Positions 56,692-64,000 of a stretch of DNA of 64,000 bases are shown piece after piece. The position numbers were made by a program, and so were the translations under genes. The stretch spans positions 62,001-126,000 of the forward strand of contig NZ_RBZQ01000005.1 in assembly GCF_003640395.1 (NCBI RefSeq). The letters run 5' to 3'. Position 1 is the stretch's first letter. Every line of letters starts with the position of its first letter. Source of the stretch: Stutzerimonas urumqiensis (GTDB taxonomy: Bacteria; Pseudomonadota; Gammaproteobacteria; Pseudomonadales; Pseudomonadaceae). The notes beneath the pieces were generated by a model. It ran no database searches and had not been told where the DNA came from. It saw only the letters and a program-made list of their open reading frames with translations.

Positions 56692-57789
56692 TCAATGCTT
56701 GTGGCCGGTATCCAGCTTGCGCTCCAGGTGCATGGAGTAGCGGGACATGCCGAAACAGAAAATCCAGTAGACGAGCGCCGCGAAGACATAGCCTTCGGTG
56801 GACATGCCCAGCCAGGCGGGATCGGTGGTGGCGCGCTTGATGCTGTTCAGGAAGTCGAACAGGCCGATGATGATCACCAGGCTCGTGTCCTTGAACAGCG
56901 CGATGAAGGTGTTCACCAGGCCCGGAATGACGAGCTTGAGCGCCTGCGGCAGGATCACCAGCACCATGCTGCGCCAATAGCCCAGGCCCATCGCCGCCGC
57001 GGCTTCGTACTGGCCCTTCGGAATGGCCTGGAGGCCGCCGCGCACGACTTCGGCGACGTAGGCCGCCTCGAAGAAGACCACCATCACCATCGCCCGCAGC
57101 AGCTTGTCGAGGTTCATCTCGACCGGCAGGAACAGCGGCAGCATCACCGACGACATGAACAGCACCGTAATCAGCGGCACCCCGCGCCAGAACTCGATGA
57201 AGGTCACGCAGATGACACGGATCGCCGGCATGTCGGAGCGTCGTCCCAGCGCCAGCATGATGCCCAGCGGCAGCGCGCCGGCGATGCCGACGGCAGCGAT
57301 CACGATGGTCAGCATCAGCCCGCCCCAGCGGGTGCTCGGCACGGTTTCCAGGCCTAGAAAGCCGCCGTGCAGCAGCCAGTAGGCCACCAGCGGGTAGACC
57401 AGCAGGTAGCCGATCCCGTAGCGCACCTTGTGCGGCATCGCCTTGATGAACAGCGGCGCCGCACCGGCGATCGCCAGCACTGCCGCCAGGTCGACGCGCC
57501 AACGCAGCTCCGGCGGGTAGAAGCCATACATGAACTGGGCGAAGCGCGACTGGATGAAGACCCAGCAGGCACCTTCCCGGGTGCAGTCCTGCCGCGTGGT
57601 GCCGGTCCAGTCGGCCTGGAAGATCGCCCACTGTAGAAGCGGCGGCACGATGAGCCAGAGCAGGTACAGCCCCAGCAGCGTCAGGGCCGCGTTGAACCAG
57701 CTCGACAACAGGTTGGCGCGAATCCAGCCCAGTGCGCCGATGCTGGTGGTCGGTGCCGGAAGGTCCGGCTTGAACGTATGTGCGGTCAT
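56692..57789 (-). CDS. aapM: General L-amino acid ABC transporter permease AapM
   Basis: Inner-membrane permease of 365 residues. The start, MTAHTFKPDLPAPTTS, precedes a first helix (ALTLLGLYLLWLIVPPLL). A cytoplasmic/periplasmic insertion with cysteines (RQDCTREGACWVF) is typical of AapM. The BPD_transp_1 domain (about 170-350) has the EAA loop EVVRGGLQAIPKGQYEAAAAMGL. It works with AapQ as a heterodimer. It follows aapQ by 9 bp. Confidence 0.92.
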   Translation of the reverse strand: MTAHTFKPDLPAPTTSIGALGWIRANLLSSWFNAALTLLGLYLLWLIVPPLLQWAIFQADWTGTTRQDCTREGACWVFIQSRFAQFMYGFYPPELRWRVDLAAVLAIAGAAPLFIKAMPHKVRYGIGYLLVYPLVAYWLLHGGFLGLETVPSTRWGGLMLTIVIAAVGIAGALPLGIMLALGRRSDMPAIRVICVTFIEFWRGVPLITVLFMSSVMLPLFLPVEMNLDKLLRAMVMVVFFEAAYVAEVVRGGLQAIPKGQYEAAAAMGLGYWRSMVLVILPQALKLVIPGLVNTFIALFKDTSLVIIIGLFDFLNSIKRATTDPAWLGMSTEGYVFAALVYWIFCFGMSRYSMHLERKLDTGHKH

Positions 57790-57798
57790 GCGCCCTCC

Positions 57799-58983
57799 CT
57801 AGCGTTCGATCAGCGCGATGCGCTTGTTGTACCAGTTCATCAGCAGCGAAATGCTGATGCTGATGGCCAGGTACACGCTCATGGTGATCGCCATCGTCTC
57901 GATCGCCTGCCCCGTCTGGTTGAGGACGGTACCGGCGAACAGCGACACCATGTCGGGGTACCCGATGGCGGCGGCGAGCGACGAGTTCTTCGCCAGGTTC
58001 AGGTACTGGCTCGTCAGCGGAGGGATGATCACCCGTAGCGCCTGCGGGATGATCACCAGGCGCAGGGTCTGGCCACCGCTCAGTCCGAGCGAGCTGGCCG
58101 CCTCGGTCTGCCCGTGGCTGACCGACTGGATGCCCGCCCGCACCGTTTCGCCGATGAAGGCCGCGGTGTAGATCGACAGCGCCAGCACGATCGAAACCAG
58201 CTCCGGGATCACCACCCAGCCACCGCGTATGTTGAAGCGCCGCAACTCGGGAATCTCCCAGTCGAACGGCGCGCCGACGATCATCACCGTCAGGCCGGGG
58301 ACCACCAGCAGGATCGCCAGGCTCACCCAGAACACCGGCAACCGCTTGCCCGTGGCGTGTCGCAGGCCTTTCGCCCAGACCGCGAAGATCACCACCGCGA
58401 GCACGGCTACCGCGATGGCGACCAGGAACGGCCACATGCCGGGCGCGGCCAGCGGGGCCGGCATTTGCAGCCCTCGGTTGTTGACGAAGAACATGTCCGC
58501 CAGCGAGAGGCTGTCACGCGGACCCGGCAAGGGCGCCAGCACAGCGAAATAGAAGAAGAAGATCTGCAGCAGCGGCGGGATATTGCGGAAGGTCTCGATG
58601 TAGATGGTCGCCAGCTGGCGGATCAGCCAGTTCGACGAAAGCCGCGCCACGCCGAGGATGAAGCCCAGGATCGTCGCCAGGACGATACCAAGCACGCTGA
58701 CCAGCAGCGTGTTGAGCAAGCCGATCCAGAACACCCGGCCATAGCTGTCGCTCTCGCTGTAATCGATCAGGTGTTGGGAAATGCCGAAGCCGGCGGCATT
58801 GTCGAGAAAGCCGAACCCGGAGGTGATGCCGCGGTTGGCGAGGTTGGTCTGGGTGTTATGGAAGAGATACCAGCCGATGCCGACCACGGCGGCGACGGCA
58901 ATGATCTGGAATAGCCAGGCGCGTGCACGGGGATCGCTCAGGAGCGAGCCGCGCGCAGGCGTGGCGTCTAGGGTCGTACGCAT
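57799..58983 (-). CDS. aapQ: General L-amino acid ABC transporter permease AapQ
   Basis: Inner-membrane permease of 394 residues. First helix at about 24-42 (WLFQIIAVAAVVGIGWYLFHNT), then the transport domain starting GLLNTLLVSVLGIVLATILGFILGVARLSSNWLIR. The EAA motif is RAGIQSVSHGQTEAASSLGLSGGQ. The central NNRGLQMPAPLAAPGMW section is a family-typical insertion. It follows aapJ by 78 bp, a gap that contains a strong hairpin. Confidence 0.92.
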   Translation of the reverse strand: MRTTLDATPARGSLLSDPRARAWLFQIIAVAAVVGIGWYLFHNTQTNLANRGITSGFGFLDNAAGFGISQHLIDYSESDSYGRVFWIGLLNTLLVSVLGIVLATILGFILGVARLSSNWLIRQLATIYIETFRNIPPLLQIFFFYFAVLAPLPGPRDSLSLADMFFVNNRGLQMPAPLAAPGMWPFLVAIAVAVLAVVIFAVWAKGLRHATGKRLPVFWVSLAILLVVPGLTVMIVGAPFDWEIPELRRFNIRGGWVVIPELVSIVLALSIYTAAFIGETVRAGIQSVSHGQTEAASSLGLSGGQTLRLVIIPQALRVIIPPLTSQYLNLAKNSSLAAAIGYPDMVSLFAGTVLNQTGQAIETMAITMSVYLAISISISLLMNWYNKRIALIER

Positions 58984-58998
58984 TCAAAGCCCCCACGC

Positions 58999-59025
58999 GA
59001 CGCACCGGCCAGGTGCCGGTGCGTC
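58999..59025. repeat. Intercistronic hairpin between aapJ and aapQ
   Basis: An 11-bp perfect stem GACGCACCGGC/GCCGGTGCGTC with loop CAGGT. A second smaller inverted repeat (GGTCGCC/GGCGACC, 59040-59055) is adjacent. There is no T tract, so it is more likely an mRNA stabiliser or attenuator favouring aapJ over the membrane genes than a full terminator. Confidence 0.75.
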
Positions 59026-59061
59026 TATCAACGGTTTGCGGTCGCCACGGCGACCGAAAGG

Positions 59062-60087
59062 TCAACGCACCGGAGGCGCGTATTGCAGACCACCGTCTTT
59101 CCAGAGGGCGTTCAGGCCGCGCTCGATCTTCAGGTCGCTGTCGGCACCGACGTTGCGCGCGAAGACCTCGCCATAGTTGCCAACCTGTTTGATGATCTGG
59201 ACGGCCCAGTCCTTCGGCAGGTTGAGGTCCTTGCCGTATTCACCTTCGGCACCAAGCAGCCGTGCGACGTCGGGGTTCTTGGTCGTCTTGGCCATTTCCT
59301 CGACGTTGCTCGAGTTGATGCCCAGTTCCTCCGCGTTGAGCATCGCAAAGAGCGTCCAGCGCACGATGTCGAACCATTCTTCGTCACCCTGGCGTACGGC
59401 CGGGCCGAGCGGCTCCTTGGAGATGACTTCCGGCAGCACGATGTACTGCTCGGGGTTGGCCAGCTTGATGCGCTGCGCATAGAGCTGCGACTGGTCGGAG
59501 GTCAGCACATCGCAACGACCGGACTCGAGCGACTTGGCGCTTTCATCCGAGGTGTCGTAGGTGATGGGCGTGTAGTTCATGCCGTTGGCACGGAAGTAGT
59601 CGGACAGGTTCAGCTCGGTGGTCGTCCCGGCCTGGATACAGACGGTCGCCCCGTCCAGCTCCTTGGCGCTCTTGACGCCGAGCTCCTTGTTCACCAGGAA
59701 GCCCTGGCCGTCGTAGTAGGTCACGCCGGTGAAGTTCAGGCCCATCGCCGCATCGCGCGAGCTGGTCCAGGTGGTGTTGCGCGAAAGCATGTCCACTTCG
59801 CCCGATTGCAGCGCGGTGAAGCGCTCCTTGGCGGTCAGCGGGCTGTACTTGACCTTGCTCGCGTCGCCGAACAGGGCGGCGGCCACGGCCCGGCAGATAT
59901 CCACATCGATTCCCTTGTACTGGCCCTTCGCGTCGGCATAGGAGAAGCCCGGAAGCCCGTCGCTGATGCCGCACTGCACGAAGCCGTTGTTCTTGACCGC
60001 ATCGAGCGTGGCGCCAGCATGGGCATTGGCGCCCACCCCCAGTGCCACTGCCGCCGAGAGAACAGCCAGCGTGGATTTGATCTTCAT
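59062..60087 (-). CDS. aapJ: General L-amino acid ABC transporter substrate-binding protein AapJ
   Basis: Periplasmic solute-binding protein of 341 residues from ATG 60087, which has GGAGG just upstream. The signal peptide is KIKSTLAVLSAAVALGVGANAHA. The SBP_bac_3 domain includes QCGISDGLPGFSYADAKGQYKGIDVDICRAVAAALFGD, ARDAAMGL and the KEPLGPAVRQGDEEWFDIVRWT block. It ends GLNALWKDGGLQYAPPVR. The frame upstream to 60411 is not part of the gene. It is the first gene of aapJQMP. Confidence 0.95.
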   Translation of the reverse strand: MKIKSTLAVLSAAVALGVGANAHAGATLDAVKNNGFVQCGISDGLPGFSYADAKGQYKGIDVDICRAVAAALFGDASKVKYSPLTAKERFTALQSGEVDMLSRNTTWTSSRDAAMGLNFTGVTYYDGQGFLVNKELGVKSAKELDGATVCIQAGTTTELNLSDYFRANGMNYTPITYDTSDESAKSLESGRCDVLTSDQSQLYAQRIKLANPEQYIVLPEVISKEPLGPAVRQGDEEWFDIVRWTLFAMLNAEELGINSSNVEEMAKTTKNPDVARLLGAEGEYGKDLNLPKDWAVQIIKQVGNYGEVFARNVGADSDLKIERGLNALWKDGGLQYAPPVR

Positions 60088-61130
<1,043 letters not shown>

Positions 61131-61217
61131 GGCACCGGACCGTCGGCCGGTGTGCTACGCCGGTCCGACGTCTTGCATTACACTGCCGCGACATCAATTC
61201 GACTGAATGAGAAAGCC

Positions 61218-62636
61218 GTGCTCAAAGCACTCAAAAAGCTCTTCGGCGCCCCAGACGCCGCGCCCACCGAGACGGCCCTGACGCCGCCCGCCACCCCATC
61301 CCGAGCCCCTTCCGCCGAGCCGACGCAACGGGCCGAACCGGCACCCAAGGCGGCAGAGCGCAAGCCGCGCAAGCCGCGTTCACGCGATACCGCGCCGGCC
61401 AAACCGGTACAGCCAGCCTGGTCGCTGGAGGATTTCGTCGTCGAACCCGTCGAAGGCAAGACGCGCTTTCATGACTTCACCCTCGACCCGCGGCTCATGC
61501 ACGCCATCCACGATCTGGGCTTCCCCTATTGCACGCCGATCCAGGCGCAGGTGCTGGGCTTCACGCTCAAGGGCCGCGACGCCATCGGCCGCGCCCAGAC
61601 GGGCACCGGCAAGACGGCGGCCTTCCTGATCTCCACGATCACCCAGTTGCTGCAGACCGAGCCGCCGAAAGAGCGCTACATGGGCGAGCCGCGCGCGCTG
61701 ATCATCGCGCCGACCCGCGAACTGGTCGTGCAGATCGCCAACGACGCCCTCGGGCTGGCGAAGTACACCGGACTGAACGTCATGAGCTTCGTCGGCGGCA
61801 TGGATTTCGACAAGCAGCTCAAGCAGCTCGAATCGCGCTATTGCGACATCCTGGTCGCCACACCGGGTCGCCTGCTCGACTTCAACCAGCGCGGCGAAGT
61901 GCACCTGGACATGGTCGAGGTGATGGTGCTGGACGAAGCCGACCGCATGCTCGACATGGGCTTCATCCCGCAGGTCCGCCAGATCATTCGGCAGACGCCC
62001 ATGAAGGGCGATCGCCAGACTCTGCTGTTTTCCGCCACCTTCACCGAAGACGTGATGAACCTGGCCAAGCAGTGGACCGTCAACCCGGCCATCGTCGAGA
62101 TCGAGCCGGAAAACGTCGCGAGCGATACCGTCGAGCAGCACGTATACGCCGTGGCCGGCAGCGACAAGTACAAGCTGCTCTACAACCTGATCTCGCAGAA
62201 CGACTGGATTCGCGTGATGGTCTTCGCCAACCGCAAGGACGAGGTGCGCCGCATCGAGGAACGCCTGACGCGCGACGGCATCAGCGCGGCGCAGATGTCC
62301 GGCGACGTGCCGCAGCACAAGCGGATCAAGGTGCTGGAGGGGTTCCGCGAGGGCAAGATCCGCGTGCTGGTCGCCACCGACGTCGCCGGCCGCGGCATCC
62401 ATGTCGAGGGCATCAGCCACGTCATCAATTTCACCCTGCCGGAAGACCCGGACGACTACGTGCACCGTATCGGTCGCACCGGCCGCGCCGGCAGCAGCGG
62501 CACCTCGATCAGCTTCGCCGGCGAAGACGACGCCTTCGCCCTGCCGCCGATCGAAGAACTGCTGGGACGCAAGATTCACTGCGAGATGCCACCGGATGAG
62601 CTGCTCAAGCCGGTGCCGCGGGCGCACAGAAGCTGA
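61218..62636 (+). CDS. rhlB: ATP-dependent RNA helicase RhlB
   Basis: DEAD-box helicase, in many gammaproteobacteria an RNA-degradosome partner of RNase E. With the GTG at 61218 ([10 protein letters not shown]) it has 472 residues. The first 75 or so form a disordered Ala/Pro- and Lys/Arg-rich extension. Then come the Q-motif region ([12 protein letters not shown]), Walker [25 protein letters not shown] ([14 protein letters not shown]), SAT, and domain 2 with [15 protein letters not shown] and [10 protein letters not shown]. The longer frame from 61152 has no plausible start site. It ends before a strong terminator. Confidence 0.93.
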   Translation: MLKALKKLFGAPDAAPTETALTPPATPSRAPSAEPTQRAEPAPKAAERKPRKPRSRDTAPAKPVQPAWSLEDFVVEPVEGKTRFHDFTLDPRLMHAIHDLGFPYCTPIQAQVLGFTLKGRDAIGRAQTGTGKTAAFLISTITQLLQTEPPKERYMGEPRALIIAPTRELVVQIANDALGLAKYTGLNVMSFVGGMDFDKQLKQLESRYCDILVATPGRLLDFNQRGEVHLDMVEVMVLDEADRMLDMGFIPQVRQIIRQTPMKGDRQTLLFSATFTEDVMNLAKQWTVNPAIVEIEPENVASDTVEQHVYAVAGSDKYKLLYNLISQNDWIRVMVFANRKDEVRRIEERLTRDGISAAQMSGDVPQHKRIKVLEGFREGKIRVLVATDVAGRGIHVEGISHVINFTLPEDPDDYVHRIGRTGRAGSSGTSISFAGEDDAFALPPIEELLGRKIHCEMPPDELLKPVPRAHRS

Positions 62637-62662
62637 TCGCCCGCCGCGTCGAACCCGCCCGG

Positions 62663-62690
62663 AAAAGCGAAGCGCCAGCTTCGCTTTTTT
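62663..62690 (+). terminator. Rho-independent terminator after rhlB
   Basis: The stem AAAGCGAAGC/GCTTCGCTTT with a GCCA loop runs into TTTTTTG. It begins about 27 bp after the rhlB stop. Confidence 0.93.
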
Positions 62691-62865
62691 GTTGCTGAAT
62701 CCCAACTCGGCGATGTTTGCCGCGTACGGCAAGCCTGCTGGAAGATTTCAGGCCGACTGCCTGCCCGGCTGTGTGAGCCGTGTCCTCAGACGAGGGTCAA
62801 CACACCGACTGCGCTCAGTCGCGCTGGCGAAACAGCGCGCCTGAGGCAGCCACGTTTCGCCTGGT
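62691..62865. other. Structured intergenic region between rhlB and moaE
   Basis: About 175 bp between two convergent genes, without coding character. It has several short inverted repeats: TTGCCG/CGGCAA, a nested GTGT-CCTC/GAGG-ACAC, GACTG/CAGTC and GCGCTG/CAGCGC. None has a terminal T tract. Confidence 0.5.
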
Positions 62866-63318
62866 TCAGCGCTTCCAGCGCTCGATCGCCTGCTGGTCGC
62901 TGTCGCGCCCTTCGACCCATCGTTCGCCCGCGGCGGTGTCTTCCTTCTTCCAGAACGGCGCGCGGGTCTTCAGGTAATCCATGATGAAGTTGCACGCATC
63001 GAACGCCGCCTGCCGGTGGGCGCTGGCGACACCGACGAAGACGATCGGCTCCGCGGGCTCCAGCCGGCCCACCCGATGCACCACCTCGACCGTCAGCAGC
63101 GGCCAGCGCTCCCTGGCCTCCTCCACGATGCGGCCGAGCGCCTTTTCGGTCATGCCGGGGGCATGTTCGAGGTACATGCCCGACACCGGCTCGCCATCGT
63201 TGTAGTCCCGGACATAGCCGGTAAAGGCCACCACCGCACCGACGCCCGCGTTCGCCGCATGGACGGCGTTCAGCTGTGCACCCGGGTCGAACGTCGCTTG
63301 CTGAATCCGCACGCTCAT
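62866..63318 (-). CDS. moaE: Molybdopterin synthase catalytic subunit MoaE
   Basis: Transfers sulfur from MoaD thiocarboxylate to precursor Z to make molybdopterin. The 150 residues contain GAVVAFTGYVRDYND, YLEHAPGMTEKAL, VVHRVGRLEPAEPIVFVGVASAHRQAAFDAC and MDYLKTRAPFWKKE (catalytic lysines). The length is typical. It follows moaD by one base. The enzyme is a heterotetramer with MoaD. Confidence 0.95.
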   Translation of the reverse strand: MSVRIQQATFDPGAQLNAVHAANAGVGAVVAFTGYVRDYNDGEPVSGMYLEHAPGMTEKALGRIVEEARERWPLLTVEVVHRVGRLEPAEPIVFVGVASAHRQAAFDACNFIMDYLKTRAPFWKKEDTAAGERWVEGRDSDQQAIERWKR

Positions 63319-63319
63319 C

Positions 63320-63568
63320 TCAGCCTCCCGTCACGGTCGGGAAGAAGGCGAGCACATCGCCATCGGCGACCGGCTCGTCCAGGTTGCAGAGTTCGTCATT
63401 GCGCGCGCACATCAGGTTGCGTTCATCCAGCACGCTCCAGGGGCCGCCGCGCCCGACGAGCGACGCGCGGACATCGTCCATGCACCTGAGCCCCTCGTGC
63501 CATTCGAGACGGTCCTGATCGCAGCCGAGCGTTTCGCGATAGCGCGCGAAGAATTGCACCCGAATCAT
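63320..63568 (-). CDS. moaD: Molybdopterin synthase sulfur-carrier subunit MoaD
   Basis: Ubiquitin-like sulfur carrier of 82 residues, ending in FFPTVTGG; the terminal Gly-Gly is the site of adenylation and thiocarboxylation. It begins [18 protein letters not shown]. The chosen ATG at 63568 overlaps moaC by 4 bp (ATGA). The longer frame to 63658 lies inside moaC. Confidence 0.94.
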   Translation of the reverse strand: MIRVQFFARYRETLGCDQDRLEWHEGLRCMDDVRASLVGRGGPWSVLDERNLMCARNDELCNLDEPVADGDVLAFFPTVTGG

Positions 63569-64000
63569 GCCTCGACCTCCCAATGCCCGCTTTTGCCGCC
63601 AGACTTCTCGAGCAGCCGCACCCGCTCGACCGTCATGCCGCGATCGACCGCCTTGCACATGTCGTACAGCGTGAGCGCCGCGACGCTGGCGGCGGTCAGC
63701 GCCTCCATCTCGACGCCGGTCTGGCCGGCCAGTCGACAGCGGGCGACGATGCGTACGGCGTCCTCGCCCTCGGGCGTCAGGTCGACCTTGATACTGGTCA
63801 GCAACAGGGGATGGCAGAGCGGAATCAGCTCGTGGGTCTTCTTCGCTGCCTGGATGCCGGCGATACGCGCGACGGCGAACACATCGCCCTTCGGGTGCGC
63901 TCCGTCGGCAATCATGCGCAGGGTGGCTGGCTGCATCCGGACCAGCGCCTCGGCGGTGGCTTCGCGCGAGGTCACGGCCTTTTCCGTGACATCGACCATG
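63565..64000 (-). CDS. moaC: Cyclic pyranopterin monophosphate synthase MoaC (5' end cut by window edge)
   Basis: With MoaA it makes cyclic pyranopterin monophosphate from GTP. At least 144 residues are visible: [52 protein letters not shown], ending [11 protein letters not shown]. The usual protein is about 160 residues and starts 12-16 residues earlier (a short leader before MVDV), so the true start is probably just beyond position 64000. The Met at 63999 is internal in homologues. Confidence 0.93.
   Translation of the reverse strand, partial: MVDVTEKAVTSREATAEALVRMQPATLRMIADGAHPKGDVFAVARIAGIQAAKKTHELIPLCHPLLLTSIKVDLTPEGEDAVRIVARCRLAGQTGVEMEALTAASVAALTLYDMCKAVDRGMTVERVRLLEKSGGKSGHWEVEA

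Overview
This window looks like core chromosome of a Pseudomonadaceae bacterium, most likely the Stutzerimonas (Pseudomonas stutzeri) group. The sequence is uniformly GC-rich. Gene content and order follow the Pseudomonas aeruginosa backbone lpxK-exbD-exbB-comEC-DUF2062-lolEDC-PilZ-GDPD-sth-nqr-gap2-mfd-csiV-MTIP-nagZ-psrA-lexA-sulA-topA-fadAB almost gene for gene. The Na+-NQR, NosP/NahK, AapJQMP, RhlB and MoaCDE sets also fit. No CRISPR array, insertion sequence, prophage, rRNA or tRNA is visible. Two genes are cut by the window edges: lpxK on the left and moaC on the right.

Layout. 1-8.1 kb: lipid A kinase LpxK, an ExbB/ExbD energiser, the DNA-uptake channel ComEC, a DUF2062 protein and the lipoprotein-releasing transporter LolCDE. 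8.2-11.3 kb: a PilZ protein, a small exported protein, a glycerophosphodiesterase and the soluble transhydrogenase Sth. 11.4-18.5 kb: a complete Na+-translocating NADH:quinone reductase operon, nqrABCDEF, followed by its maturation genes apbE and nqrM. 18.8-22.4 kb: an amino-acid-type chemoreceptor with a sigma-28-like promoter, and a long-form GAPDH. 22.5-28.8 kb: mfd, csiV and a SNF2 helicase that appears to lack its N-terminal part. 28.8-31.9 kb: S-methyl-5'-thioinosine phosphorylase, nagZ, a YkuD enzyme with no signal peptide, and psrA. 32-33.1 kb: the SOS pair lexA-sulA behind two LexA boxes. 33-37 kb: two small conserved proteins, topA and a DUF1653 protein. 37.2-40.5 kb: the fatty-acid beta-oxidation complex fadBA.

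40.9-51.6 kb holds small conserved proteins, a DEAD-box helicase, a CigR-like protein, a LysR regulator, a periplasmic cyclophilin, an ABC exporter, and the NahK/NosP nitric-oxide signalling pair with an overlapping gene junction. 51.8-60.1 kb: purL and the general L-amino-acid ABC transporter aapJQMP. 60.5-64 kb: a carboxylesterase, rhlB and moaCDE.

The most useful regulatory result is a shared 27-bp architecture: two interleaved PsrA-type half-palindromes offset by 13 bp, in front of both psrA and fadBA. This ties the fatty-acid regulator to the beta-oxidation operon inside the same window. The most useful enzymatic leads are the leaderless YkuD protein next to nagZ (a candidate cytoplasmic L,D-carboxypeptidase of cell-wall recycling), the helicase junction directly after csiV, and a Cys-to-Ser change at the vestigial redox site of Sth. 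Otherwise this is an ordinary housekeeping region, and no wholly new multi-gene system was recognised.
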